Positions 14,601 to 29,600 of a stretch of 64,000 nt of DNA are shown one piece after another. Source of the DNA: Strix aluco (lineage: Eukaryota > Chordata > Aves > Strigiformes > Strigidae). The stretch covers positions 6,136,632-6,200,631 of the forward strand of contig NC_133933.1 of assembly GCF_031877795.1 (NCBI RefSeq), read 5' to 3'. Each line of letters begins with the position of its first letter. The stretch's first letter is position 1. A program made the position numbers and the translations under genes. The notes below the pieces were generated by a model. The model saw only the letters and a list, made by a program, of their open reading frames with translations. It made no database searches and had not been told where the DNA came from.

Positions 14601-17600
14601 ATTGTGAACAGATACTGTAACATTTGTCACATTGGAAAGTTCATACTGTTACACTAGAGAGAGATATCAGAGAGGTGCCAGTCATGGTTCTGTACTTCCA
14701 GATGACATGAATTGTGATCAGAAACAGCCGAGTCTGTTGGGAGGGGTAGGGGCTCAGGAAGTTCTTTTTCAGGGGTGAAGGACTGTAGTTTTTTAGTATC
14801 ATGCCTCCCTTCCCGGAGTTATTTATATGAATTAATGTAGTAATTCAATCATTCTCAAGTTTTATTCAGTTGAGCATGAAATGTCATACCTTTCCATACT
14901 GTGAGGGAAAGAAAGACTATTCAGAGTTCCCTTAGAGTGGAAATTCTTGCGCTCAGGCTACATTCAACTTCAGAATAGTTATTAGGATTAACTTTCATCT
15001 GAAAGCTGAAGATTTTGTTTTAGCAATGACTGATTAATAATCACCTTTCAGTATTTAGGGAAAATAATTTTTATCAGCAATTATCAATTCCTCTTAGCAA
15101 CATAAAACAGCTAATATCTCCAAAGTGACCAAAGAATTGTGAAATAAAGGACCAGTTTGTAAAAGAAAACCTAGCAATTTCTTTTTTCCTCTGACATAGA
15201 TTTATGCCCAACTTCAGATGATCAGTTAAAATATCTTGAACCTTAAATTTTACTTTTTTTTTTTCCCAGAAGAAGGGAATAAAGACTAATAGCAAGTGCA
15301 AGGCTGTCTGCTCTCAGTTTATTCCTGCCTTTGCAATGTTCTATCCGTGTAAAACCACTACAAATGCCATTAAACTGGTTAGTGCTCTGGTTGCTTTGTC
15401 TTGCTTTATTAGTGACAAACGAAACTAGAAAACACAACTATGCTTCACACTAAACATGTGAAAGATTAAATTAGTTTTCTGAAAACATCCCGTAAGTTTG
15501 GTCCTTGACAAAGAATGCATTATGGTGTTTTAAGTCCAATAAAACATTTTATGAACTAAAAAAAATTCCAGGATTCAAATGCGCTTAGTTAATGATGCAC
15601 ACATGACATGGAAAAATAACCCACTGAAAAATTATTTTGAAAATAAGCACTATACACAGAAGGAAAATGCCTACACACAGTTTAAGTTCATAATTTGTAC
15701 TAAATCTAAAACAAAAACTCAACTTTGTGGTGCAAGGATGCCAAGAAATTTCACTTGTCCTAAATGACAGTACAAAACCCACTCTCACCTTCTCCAACAA
15801 GACAGCATATTCCAAGCTTGAGAAGAGGAAAAGGACACAACACAGTGTTGAAGAGAGGCATGTTTTCCTAAAATGAATGCAATATAGCTACATCAGCTTG
15901 ATGCTGCCTGGGCCAAGGAGAAAGGGAAGTAAGAGAGGTAGAGCTTATTGACTGAGAAGGGGAGGAAGCTAGAAAAAGAGAAGGGAGTAGATGGAATTTT
16001 AGTTTGAAAAATTCTTGAATCACAGCCCAGAGCTATTGTTGTTGCAATCTATGGAAAGGTATTTAATACAACATCCTTTGATTTTGCTCAAGAATTTAAA
16101 AGTTTAGATGCAAACAAAATATGTGCTTTCAGATAAAAGTCCCTGACAATTACTACCCCACACAGTAATAGCATGTAGGCTCAGACTCATTCTTAAAAGA
16201 ACTGTGTCTTGAAAGCCACAGAGTACAACCAGCCGTTCTGTTTTGCTTTCTCATTTATGTACATACTGTCATAAATAAAACTACTTCAGAGCTGCTGGGA
16301 GAGGAAGGGAAAAAAAGAACAAAAAAACCCACAGCTTTACAAAATGATTGTCTGTTAGCGTTTAAACTCCATGCTCAGGCCTCATCCAGATTAAAGACAT
16401 GTAACAACTGACAACAGAAGCGTATCAGAACTAGATTATTATTAAAAGCTCAGGACTTCAGGCTCACAGTTATGGTATTTATCAGATATCCCTGCAATGC
16501 AGCATGGGCTGCCTCTTTAAGAACAAATAATCTTCAAGGACCTGAAAACATCTTCACAGTCCTCCACATTCTCCCTTCAACCCCACGAGGTACTGATAGG
16601 AGCTATCCGCAGGTACTCTGTACTCAAATATACGGTATTTTGGGTCTAAATGGGCTAGGCAGTGGAAGCACTGGGTGAAATACTTGGTCACGGTGGTGTT
16701 GTAGAAGTTGAGACAAGTGTAAGAAGGCTCAGGGGCTGAGCACGGAACAGGTGGAAGTAGCTCCTGCCCAACACCACTTGTCTGCATGAGAGGTTGGTAT
16801 TAGTGGACGTGATGTCAGAATGTGTGCTTGATAATATGATTAGTATTATCTATAAATGCAGAAGAAAAATCTCATAGACACATCTTGCTCAAAGTTAAGA
16901 CTGTTACAGATATTCCCGTTTTCCAAAGGTTCCAATGTTACTGGGTACCCTGATGAGACAGGACCACGAGACCTTCACTACATAATTATTAGCACAAGAT
17001 CCATCTCCCACTTTATCATGGTTAGACAATAAATACAGCTTTTATACAGGCTTTTTACATTGTTCTCACCTCTTAAAGAGATGAGAAAGTAATTTTCAGC
17101 AAGCAGGTCAGTGGAAGAAAAAGAAAGAGATCATTGGTCTCTGAGTCAGTTCAGAGATGTCATCTGTGTGCCACTTGTTTGCTGTAAAACTTCCACATCA
17201 TTTACTCATCTCTTGTACTAATCCTGTTGGCACTCTGACAGTCTGATCATTCCCGTAACTCCTTTTACCGTTATACTACGTACAAGTAAAAATGTAGCCA
17301 AAACTCTTGACATTTCTATTATATAATGATATAGTGACTAAGTAAATGAAAGACAACTGTATTCCCCATTCTACATAGCTCTTCAGAACTTTTTCTTAGT
17401 CACTTTTCACAGCCAATTAGAAACGATCCAGAGAGCAGAGGTAAGAAAAAATTATTAGAGAGAAAATTAGAATTGTCCTATTCATGGAGTCCTTGAAACT
17501 ACTGAATTGTACATATAGAACAAATTGCAAGACTAAGGCACTTTTTTTAAAAAAAAAAAATAATGATAAAATGGATACAGATCTACTTGTTAATTCTATC

Positions 17601-20600
17601 TCTGTGTACTTTAAATAGGCCAGTAGCTGACAGGCTGTTTATTATAATACACTAACATTTCTTGCCCAAAGTTAATGCAAAATGTTTTTACCAAAAAGTC
17701 CAAGTTTCATTAAAATTCCCATGCTTTTATAAGCTACATCTATTCCCTTACATATTTTCAGGCTAGGTTGAAAATTAAGAAAATATGTAAGTGAACAATT
17801 AAATTTGCAAATAGAACTAACCAATACAAATTTCTAACACCACTAAATCACAAATCAAGTTCAGGACAATACTCAAACCTTCCTATTTAGAGTGGTGGAA
17901 CAGCAAGCTGGGAACACAAACACAAACTCCAGTGTTTCTATTAGAGGCATAACAAATTATTATGCAACAAAACATTATGCAACCTATGAGTTTTCAGCAA
18001 TCTTTGTTTAAAAGCAAACTGTAAATTGAAAATACCAAGTCTAAGAATATTTTTAAATCTTTGAAGTACAGATTGAGCTCTGACCAATCATATAGCACCC
18101 CCTGGCAGATATTCTTATAGTCAAATGAAAGAACCAGAAAGGAGAACTTTCTGCATTTTATCTTTCTATTCCATATAAAAAGAGAATGCAACTATTGGAG
18201 AGGAGTGAATTAAAAAGGAATATACTAGCAAATTAGTTAACCCACAGGAATTAAAATGATCCAGTGAAGAATTCTGTTGAGAAGTTGCTAAAATAAATGG
18301 CACAAATGAAAACAGACAAATGAAAATAAATTTCATTTTAACAAAGCTATTTTAAATGACAAATTAACACCACTTATGCTTGTGTTGGGACCAAAGACTA
18401 CTAAGTGCTACTTCCCATGTTGTCATACTTTGACAGAGACAACGTGAATGGGAAAAAAAAAAATGCATTTCACATCAACAGCATATAACCCCCCCCCTAT
18501 TTTTCTCAGATCACTACTGTATAGATCCGTTCTTCATAACAAGCACTCAGGGTAAACTGTTGCTGGATGTAGCATTTCTTACTGCTTCCTGGAGAAATCT
18601 CTTTTCCATCAAGCAGCCTCTTCTACTCCCTGAAAAATTTTCATTCAAAGCATCTTCTGGGTACTTCAGCCCAACTTTTTTCCTGGCTAACTTATACCCA
18701 TTCTATTGGCTGCACTTAGCTATTCAGATAACAGAACTACAAGTGAACCTACAATACTATGTTCAATTCCAGGGAGGATTTACACCGTGCCTGGCCTTTT
18801 TTTTTTTTTTCTTCTTTTTCTTTTTTTTTTTATTGCCAACAAAACACATACACTTACCAGAGCTCATTGACTTTGTGTATTAAAGAACAGAGGTAGTTAA
18901 CTTTCACTGCTTAAAAGATGAGCATCTTCTATTTGAGAGACAGCTCTTAGCTTCCTAAAATCAGATATGTGTTCAGATTAACCAAGCTTCCTAATCAAAC
19001 CCCCAAGACCTGAGTTTCTCTTCAGATCTCTTTCATCCTCACCCTAAAAACAAAGAAACAAGCCCTGCCCTGAGCCACTGATTGAGCCTCGTAGCACAGT
19101 TCCAGCAATATGACAAATGTTTTGCTTAATGAAATAATAGTGAAGTGGAGGAGAGAACTGTGGGTGAGGTGAGGTTTGGGGGTCTGGAGGAGAGGCAGGC
19201 TAGGTAGGCAATACTGGTGGACAGGGAGACATATGGTGTCTCTACAAGTATGACAATCTGCATGACACTTATCTAGAAAAGGCTCTCACTCATTAAAGCA
19301 GCCAAGCAGCCATCGGATAGAAGGGAATATCCTTACATACCCAAAATTGGTTAAAAAAAAGAAAACAGTAAATAAATATCTTGCTACAAGTGCAATGCCA
19401 AATCAACCTATAGTAGCATCTACTCTGTTCAACAACATGATGTGATTTTACTGATGACACTGAGTTATTCAAGGTAATAAGAGAACTTGAGTGAAGAAGG
19501 ATTCTGAGTAGTGACCTGACAATAAAATAGCAGATTTTATTCAGCTCAAATTTTATTCAAGTCTCAAAATAATGAAATATTCAAGCTCAGATTTTATTCA
19601 AGTCTCAAAATAAAGAAAAAGAAGTAGTTCTTCAGGCAACCCACAGTTAAGCAGTAAAGGTTTTTGCAGATGCTAGAAATATGGGCTCAAGAGGAAACAA
19701 CAATTTCATGGCAGAAAATGCCACTGATGACCTTCATGTATGCAGGAACCAGTCATAAGTCAGGAATGTAGAGTCTGGGATAGCAAATGGGGTAGGGAAA
19801 GGGAAGTATATATTTGCTCTGTTGTTAGGTTCTTCCTTAAGCATCATTTGTGGCTACTCTTGGATTCCAGTTATCAAGCTATGTGAATCCACTGCAGCTG
19901 CTTTGGTTCTTGTGTAATACAACTTACTGAAGTACTTATGGTCACTTCCACGTTGTTAGAGGTACAATCTTGCTGCACGAGTAGTTACCTTCCTTCTCAT
20001 TCCCTTTGAAGACTTAACATTGTAAGCAATTGTAAGATGCTATCTTACACCACGTTATCTTTGTCAAATCAACTACTTGGCATCTACTATAGGCTTAACT
20101 GAAAAATTCAGATAAAAGTGGTTTGGTTGTTACTAATGCAGGCGCGGATATTGACAGTCGAAGCTGTACCTCAAGCTTACGTTGCCTAAAGTATACTTTT
20201 AACATTTATAAGAGGTTGCACAATACAGTAAATTAGCGTTTCTGAACTGTGATTACACTCTTAACACATTGATCACACTTTCAAAGTAGTGTCTCTAGCA
20301 CAGGGTAACAAAGGTCTAGCATAAGGTAGTACAGGCTCTAGTACTGGCAGGAATTAAGCTCTAGTACGGGCAGAAATTAATAAATTCAGCCTTCTCGCAG
20401 ACTGTAGGCATTACAGGCAGATCACATTTCTTTTCTTCTTTTAAAAAAAAGAAACAAAAAAACCACCCACTCGCTACCCTGGAAAGCCACCAGATTTCTA
20501 CTAACGGTAGAAATCCCATTTCCTCACACACTTGGCAAACTGAAGAAGACAAAGCAGGTGAGCCTTGACATAACCTTGATGTAGTTCAACAAGTAACATG

Positions 20601-23600
20601 GTTTAAAACATCATTTCAGTTTGGTGCTCGGATACTTGGATAGTTCAGAGAGAATTATGGAGTGTGACCACAAAGCTGATCGTGCAGCTTTCTTTGTAAC
20701 TGATCAGACAGAGAGCTCCATCCATGCAAAACCAACCACACAATCCCACAGCCTTACAGCATGTATAACATTACTCTTGCCATCTCAGGCCTGGGAAAAA
20801 TGAGACAGAATAATGTGACTTCAAGAATATATTTTCCATGTGCAGGACAGAGAAGCCAAAACATATGCACCTAGTTCTCCCTGCTAATACTTATTGCCAT
20901 AGATGTCTAAGATTTGGCTTCGGCGGTTCTGGGGCGGTTGGGTTTGTTTTTTGAAATTAAGTTACTAAACGTATTTTCCTGATGTTTGGCAATCACTTTG
21001 TTCTTCATTTTACAGAGCTATTCAACAGTCACGTAATTTCAAGTTAATTTACCCCCAATTCTCCATGCAAGCTCTACGACAGCAATTGCAGCAAGCATAA
21101 TAAAAAACTCCCCCATTTTTTGAAATTTGTTACATTATTTAGTGCAATAGCTCACTTCAGATGAGATCCTTTGTGGTTGCTTGGAAACAACATTCTGTTT
21201 AATGCTCTTTAATTTAATTAATAGAAGCACCTCTAAGCTTCTCTTCCCTAGTAACACTGGAAAAAACAATTGTGGCTTTCTTACATGTTACTGTGAGGCA
21301 GTTTCAATTTCTCTTCAGCTATAATAATCCCACGTTGTCATACATGGTGTTAACAGTTACCATCCAGCCTCACTGACCAGGAGTCTACACATTAAAACAC
21401 TAGCTTTGCTAAGAACTGGTATGGAAATCAACATAATATCATTTTCTATAACTGATTTTTCAGGTTTTTGTTTGCTCCTTATTGGTGTTGTGGTTTTGTT
21501 TCATTTTAAAGAAAAATCAGATATAATACCATTAACTGCAAAATTAAGTGTACTAAAATGCTAGGAAAAATGACAACTTTTAAGTTGCTCAGGCAATCTT
21601 TTCTCAGATGCCTCTTAAAATGGCTAATAATGTAGTCTTTATGTAAGCTAGTACTGCTTTCCTGTGTATCTATTTTAGGCACTTAAATAGCAGACACTAT
21701 CATCCCATCTTTTTTGGGGAAGGAAACTGAAGCACAAGACTATAAGTCAAACATCTCCTTTCTGTAAATCTAGTTAGACACAGGCTATCATTTATGCTAA
21801 GGTGAAGTAACAGAGAACATCTGCAAAGAATTCAGTTTTAAGTAAATTGCTCAGTATTACAAAGAATATCTGATTATACCTCAGTCTCTGCCACTGCTTT
21901 TTTCAGCATATCCTTCAACTACCCTAATCTGAAATCATTCTTCCAGGAAAACATTCACACAGTCTACACTCCAGTCTCAACAGTCACAGCCTGCTTCACA
22001 GCATCAGTTCATTCCTAGAGCAGGTCCATCCTGCACAATGGCTCAAGCATATAATCACGCAGGTGCGTGTTTCAGTATGTATAAACCGGGGTGAAAGCAG
22101 CGGTGTGGGGAGCGGAGGGGGGTTGGCAACTTTAATACCAATATTATTTTCATTGACATTGCGACTGCAAATGGCATTTCTGCATTGATTTTGCAATAGG
22201 ATTAGCTTCACAATCCTGATAACTGTTTTGCTAAATAGAAGTATGCTGAATGTACTGAGGAGACAAAAATAAATCACTGGTGTTTTGGAGCAGGTTGGTC
22301 AGAATACATTGGCTGGGATTACACTTCTGATGCTGCTACTATGTAAATTCATAGTCTGGGTTAGGTAAACCAAACTAGCAGTGGTCATCCTTATTTTTAA
22401 GCCATAACGTGTAGATTTGCTCTGACCAGGGTACCTTTTTAGCTAGTAAGAGATCATCTAGCAATTAATGTTACAATCTAATCATCTCTGTCACAACAGA
22501 AACACACTGCTACTAGAAACAATGGAAACTTTTGTGCATGCAAACAGAATTAGACAAGAAACCTTCCTTCTGGAATATCTCCTACACATAAGTAGCAACT
22601 ACTTCCTTAAAAAACAAACAAAAAACACACATCCCCCCCAAACTTTTAGGTTTTTTCACTTTTTCTAGAGTCACAGAAATAAAGCTGTTCTGCTTAACCA
22701 AGCCCAAAAGTTGTTCTGCAAATGCTGCTTTGGACAGCCGATGGATCGGGCAAAAGGTTCAGTCATGTGGAACTAGAAATCAAAACTTTCTGATCAAAAT
22801 GAAATGTACCATGAGTATGTATGAAAATCGGCATGATCAAGTAAAATGCTGCCACTGTTTCAGAGGTTACATTTAAGCATTGAGTATTAGCAACTTTGAA
22901 CTGCAATTTCTGGATGCTTATCTACTTTTAGAACTAGACCTTAATGGGAGCTCTGGGTTTCAATCTCCGGTTTGAGGACTACTCATATATTTTATACAGT
23001 AATACTGTTTACTGTAAAATAAAGAAACATTCTGTAATCTTCTGTGTTCTCCTTTTTCTCTGGGTAGTGATCTCTGATTTCTTTCCTGCATAACTTTAAC
23101 AGGAAGCGTAGGGCATGCTCTCACCTATAGCAAACTACAGACTAGTAGCAACAGCACTTTCCAAAAGGGAGGGGGATTGAAGAAGAGAAGGAAGGGGAAC
23201 CACACCCTCCTTTCCATGGGTATGATAAGTGAACCAATTTTTTGGCCTACTTTATAGATGGTGTATCAATACAACATAATTACTTCTTTTATTTTTAAGA
23301 ACAAAAGGTTTTATAAGAGACCTGACTATTGCTAGCATACAGTATAATCCAAGTCCATTCTCTGGGTCGGGTTATTCCACTATATTAGATGAAGCAAAGT
23401 CTACCTAGGCTAAAAAAAAAAAAAAAAAAGGAAAATTAATTTGACAGCCTGTTTAGACCAGAGCAGTTCTGGACAAAGACTCAGAGATGGGTGTAACTAT
23501 AGAATCTGAGAGTCAAACTGGCACCTGCTGAATTTAGATAGATGGTTAGTTGGTGCTTTTAGGATCCAAGATGGACTGGAACCGGAGACTTGCAGGACTG

Positions 23601-26600
23601 AACTGTTAAAGAGCCTATACTTTGGTAGAAGAAGTCCTTCATTGGATTTAATCCTAGAATCATAAATTTGCTTGAATTAGATGTTTCTAAAATGCAGCTG
23701 AAGTAAGAGTTTATACTTTTTTCTGTTTAGATACTTAATAGAAAATTAGTAAACTTAAACCATCCTTGTATACCATAATACCATAAGCTAGTTGAATGTT
23801 AGGAACAGTCAAGTGATGTACACCTCAAAATATGAGGCACCATTTAAAATTACTCTGTCCTGTTCTTCCTACTGACACCACCAGTTTACTCACTTGTAGC
23901 CATGATACCTGGAGGACATGCTGGTATCCCGTGATCAACTGCCCATCTGTAAGCTCCTTCACCAACTAAAAAGCTAGGAGACACAGAAGAGGGAGTTTAA
24001 ACAAAACCATATAACAAATCCCCCTTTTCTTGCAATTATTTTTTCTATTTGGTTTGGTCATTTTAAAATCGTAAGCTGTCTACATTTCATAGAAATGTCA
24101 GCTATAATTACATTTGGCAACCTTAGTAGTTTCATTAAAAGACTATGCAGCTCTGTCATTAAGTTTAGTATTGGATAAAAACACGTGCTATTAAATTTGA
24201 AATTAATTACTAAATAGCACCAGCTTTTAATTGCAGCTAAAACAGGACCAAGCCATCTAGAGTCTTGCTTGCTATAACAACTTAGTAAGATCTTGAAGAC
24301 CAACAATATGGGATGAATGAGGTGAGAATGGTACGGTATTTCCAGTGAAGTCAGCCAGTGCCACAGGAATATCAAGAAGTATTTTGAGAAGTACAACACG
24401 AGCTAAAAATAAGCCTTATTTAAAAGGATGAAAGTCTATGTCATGGAGTTTTACCAAGCATCTGCAAAGGAGACAAGTCTACCGCATTTTTAATATACTT
24501 GCAAAAAACCCAACAATCTGTCTTAATTTCTAGTCAGTACTGAACCCTTTACAGTAGTGAGACAGTATGCACTGCTGTGACAATCAATGATAGCAGAAAA
24601 ATATACACACACATTAACTTTTAGGGAGAAAAAAAAGTAAGCCTCAATGATCTATACTGTTTCCCCTTAAAGAAATTAATCTGATTCCCTGAAAAGGGGA
24701 ATGTAATAGTTGAAAATCACACATTTTCAGAAAGCTGTTGCTCAACAGTACCAACAACAGCAACACGATAAAGGACAACTATTTCCAATCTTACCTTCAT
24801 ATCCCCCTTTTGAAATAAGAATAACACAACTGCCTGATGGACACAAGAAGTAAAGACTGAGGATTTACAGCAATTTCAAAAAGTGTTACAGAAATACCAG
24901 ATTTATGAATATAAGGCTAAAGAAGTTATTGCAGCTACAAAGATGTCCCTGGGGCTACCTAGCACTACAATTTTGAGAACATTATTGATATAGCAGATCT
25001 GTTGGCATTAATATTGTTGGAAGTTTTCTTGACAGGGCTGTATCTGACACCTGCAGCTTTTGGTATGTGGTATTTTGAGGTGGTACTTTGTCTTCTCTAT
25101 GACTTAACCAATACAAGAGGTGTGTCCAGTCTTTCCTTACAAAAGTCTCAAAACAAAAGTTTATCTAGATGAGAATTTGAATTGTTAAATACATATTTCT
25201 TACCATCATTAGTGCTGCTCCAGATAAATATTGTTCATGTTGCAAGATACTGTAGAATAAGTTAGGGGGTACTTTGGGAGAACTCGAGCGTCTCCTATTA
25301 GGTAAGCTAGTGCTCAAGAAACCTGTCACCTTCATTAATGTCAGAGAGAAATGCAGACTGTAGCCAAACCTAATTAAGTAGTATTCTCCATTGACTAAAA
25401 GAAGAAGGTTTTGGTCTTTAAAGAAAAGTTTTCTATCAACAATACATTCTCAGGAAGTGAATAAGCACTTCCTGTTCAATAAAACAATTTACACAGAGAA
25501 GGGTAAGTGGAGAAAGTATCAAGCTCAAACATTAGGAGTTTTATATATGGTAACTTGAATAGCACAGATCAGTCAGAAACACTGCATTTTACAAGCAATC
25601 TCACAATTGCCTTTTTAATACTTAAAAACACAGAAACAGTCAGTAATACTTAATAAGAGTGCAAAAAAAGCACCCAAGAATGTCTCAAAACCTAGGTGAT
25701 GTGACTTTTACTTTGCTCACACTTGCGTTCTTATTTCCTAGATTCCTCTTCCCTCCTATAAGATGGGCACAGACAAAATATTTTCCTGTTCTGGTCCCAA
25801 AGAATAGTTAGATTAGTCAAAGCAGACATCAAATCGAAGCCCCATAACACCACAGAGATCATCCACCTTGTTTAAACTTTCCAGTTCAGATGTCTTGAAA
25901 GGACAGCATAATCACAGAAAAGTTAAAATAAACAGTTTACAAAAAATAAATAAATAAATAAAATCAGGATCTCAGTGCTTTGTTGTCTGTACTACCTATA
26001 CTGTATCTCCTATTAATTGATATAGGATTAGTTGGTAAGAGACTCCTACAGAACATACAGCATGAACTCAGTTCTGCAGGTAGCCAAATACATATAATCT
26101 AAACAAGACTGAACAGTCTTTACACCATCCCAAAAAGCAAGTTCTGTGATCCGGTTCAGCACACAGCCACACACACAGTTGTACCAGCCACAGATGAGAG
26201 GGTGGCGAGAGGGTGGGAACCAGCAGACTGGCACTGGGGAACTGCCTTAGTTGTCATGAGAATCATCCATGTAGCCACGCAGAAAAACTGCAACAGGCAA
26301 GAATGAGCAGGGCAATACTTTAAGCTGACAGAAAAACAAAACTACCTTTAAATAACTACCACCAAGCTTGATTTACTGGGGGAGAGGGAAAAGAGGGAAT
26401 AAAGCCAGTGGGCTATAGAAAGCAGCCAAAACCCCACCAAGTTTCAAAAGCCTTTAGGCTAATTCAAAATACAATTTTCCAAAGGGGAAAAAAAAAACAA
26501 AAACAAAAACCAAAAAACAAGGATGAATGAGTTTGTGCTCTGCTACTCTGAAAGTTGGTTCTGCACAAATAAGATAAAAAGATCTCTCTTGCAAATACAT

Positions 26601-29600
26601 CAAACGAAGAGTACTCTGTAGTTGTTAAAGGCTCAGAACACACAGAAGATGAAAACATCCTCCCAGCAAGGAGCCGATGCTTGAACACTCTTTCCAGTTC
26701 CAGGCAAACTAGACCATATTAATGGAAAATGCAAGTCAAGGTCTCTAAAAATGGTCTTTTTAGGCAATTTTCTCCAAAAACATTGTTATCCTGGTGCTGT
26801 TTGCTCCAAAAAGGGCCATTTAATATGGGCTCCAGGGAGACAGGCCACACCAAGCTAAACAGAAGTGGCAGAAGGAGGTTAGGTTCATTAAAGATGGCCA
26901 AGGTGATCCTGAATGTAACAAACCCACTTTGTAACATTTATTATAAAATTCAGCAATCACTCTGAAATCACTGTTCCAAAGAAGAAACTGTTCTGAATAT
27001 AGATCAGAGATAAAAAGGTGGTTCAGGCCTTCACTCTAGGCACTTTCTTGACTACACACTGCCCTACAAGTTACACTACATACATATCCTGCCTACAGTA
27101 CTGTGAAACTGGAAATTACAAATCCCTGTATAACCAAAGAGGGGGAAAAAACCCAACCCTAAGAAGGGATTATTTCCCATATGGGTTACTATTAATACTG
27201 AAAAAGGGATACAGACATGAACTTAGGTATCAGCAGTACTGAAGAGTTCTAAGAAAGGAGACATTCAGGTATATTTGTACCATCCTGCACCTCTTACATA
27301 TCTACACTTAATAGTAAACAGATGTAAATACGCCTTTTTCCTTAGGAAGGTCAAGGTTTCAGAGTAAAAAATAGAAAACCTTCAAACTTATTACCACAAA
27401 ATATCTAATCCATTATTCTGTGACCAAAGACCACTTCCAAAAATCCATCCAATACATAATTGTGCAATTATAATAGTGCTTTCTTTTGTAAAGTTATACA
27501 ATGAACAGGAATATCTTCTATGATAATATGTAACATTTACACGTTCAGTATTTTCCATTCCTGCGTACACAGGCAGAGAAAATCCTGACAACATCAAGCT
27601 GAATAAATATGACAGAAAGATGTAAGAACTTTAACAGTTTCAACAAATGCCCTCATGCATTCAGGGTTTCTCTACTTCAAACTTTTTAAATTTTAATTTG
27701 GATAGTGGGATCCTGTATTTTAAACAAGGCAACAAGATATTGATCCAGAATGACACACTCTACAGAGCAATTTACAGCAAATTGGATATATCAGTTAGGA
27801 CACTTGATCGCTCCTTCCCAATAAGCTTACCCTCTCAGAATAAAGTCATTCACACTTATTAGAATCTCTTCTACTGAAAATTAGAAATATACCACTTTGA
27901 ATTGGTTTTGAACTGTCACTATAAAAACGGGTGCTGAACAGGGGTAAACAGGCCAAACTAACTCCTCCATGTGTTCTTTTATACACAAGAATCTCCATAA
28001 TGCCACTTTTATTAATCCCACAGTTCCTGAATTTTTCTTGTATAGTCATGTGCCAAACATTCTGGCCAGGAAACATTAAGCTAGCTTAGATCATGCTATA
28101 GAAACACTCTACCACTAGGTTTCTTTAAGACAGGTTCTTAGGCTAAGCAGTATCTGAAAGATTCCCAAATATGCTATTTGTCCATGAGAAACAAGATGAA
28201 ACTTGCATATCTTTACAAACAAAAATCAGTTACTAAAATCCTGACACTTGGTAGGAATGCCAAAATACAACTGCTCTCTTGTCATTTGACTATATATATT
28301 CCAAGCTTGTGCAGGAATATATTTCAGTCCCAAAACAACAATGTGCCATGCCAAACCCTGCCAGAAAGGCAAGGCATGAAATTGTCAATAGTCATCACCT
28401 ACAATGAGCGTGAACTCTATCATTCTGGACTTGGGGTAGCCTGGATGTACAGGAGCATCTACCAAGGCAAGCACAAGCCATCATATTCCACCAGTATAGA
28501 TTGTTCCCGGGTAACTAATTTGCTCTAATAAAATATACATTCATAATGCAGAATGGGAAAAAGGAAAAGAAAATATGTATTAGGTAACTCAGGTCCACAA
28601 CATTTGCACAGTGAACTGTACGTGTTGGCTCCAAAGACAGTTCACCTCTCGCCTGGAGACTTTGAGCTCCCTTGTCCTTAAAGCATCTGTTAGCCAAGAC
28701 CTTGCACAGGGTTTGAAAGATTTAGTCTTGTTGTTTGAGGGCAAGGGGATATAGTTTCTTTTCCATTCAGTTATTTTTAAGATAATAGCAGCATAAACTA
28801 GGTCATGCCCATATGCTCTTCCTTACAACAATTTGCGAAACATTGTGATGATACAGACAAAACGAAATCACAAGTGCTTGCTCTGTAGCTGACTCCAGTG
28901 CTAGTTCTGAACACCAAAAAACCCCACCTCAGTTGACACTCTCTTTAACGTAACTCAGCTATGCCCTTTTTTCTTCTGACATCTGAAGAAATGAGCTATT
29001 AACAGCAATTGAAATTCAAGTTCCTATTCCTCAGTAAGATTCTCTGGAAAAAAGTTATCTCACTAATTACAGTCACTCTTTTGTCATAAAGAGTTTTAAA
29101 TGCAAAATCCGCTTGTTGATGGTTTTGTTTCAGGGTGGCTTTTTTGGATCTATGAACTTCCTTTGCAGCATGACAGAACACTGAAACAGCTCTTTTCATC
29201 ACTGTTTAAATTGGAATACTATATCATCCAGCTACAGACTATTTGGCTAATTTTACAGAATAAGAATAACATAATAAGGAAAGTAAAATTTGTGAATCTA
29301 AACATACACGTTTTAAACTACATAAATGCTGGTTTAATACATCTGCAAATACTGTAGCCCATTAGTTAGCAAATGGTAGCAAATTTCTGCAACAGGTATG
29401 ACTGAGGATAGCAGTCAATTAATATGAATGAATCATTCAAGTTCTCTACTTGTCAATTTAAGCTGCTAATGAAAATAAGATGGTTTTAAGAGCAATCAAT
29501 TCTGACACATTTAGTGGGTTGTTCCCAAAATGATGCAGTAATATTTAAAGTTGCTATGCACTGAATCGTTACCTCTTCCATCAAAGTATTATATCCATCT

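Larger units (their letters stand above)
11564..23893 (-). other. TASP1: TASP1 intron 7
   Basis: A 12.3-kb intron, the longest in the window. It contains an old CR1 fragment (14206), a poly-T tract (18797), the 41-bp direct repeat (19530), the minisatellite (20291) and an A18 run (23412). No gene is recognised in it. Confidence 0.9.

Noticed and set aside
23648..23695. Segment resembling the CR1 end (cctagaatcataaatttg)
   Set aside because: The match covers about a dozen bases and does not continue.
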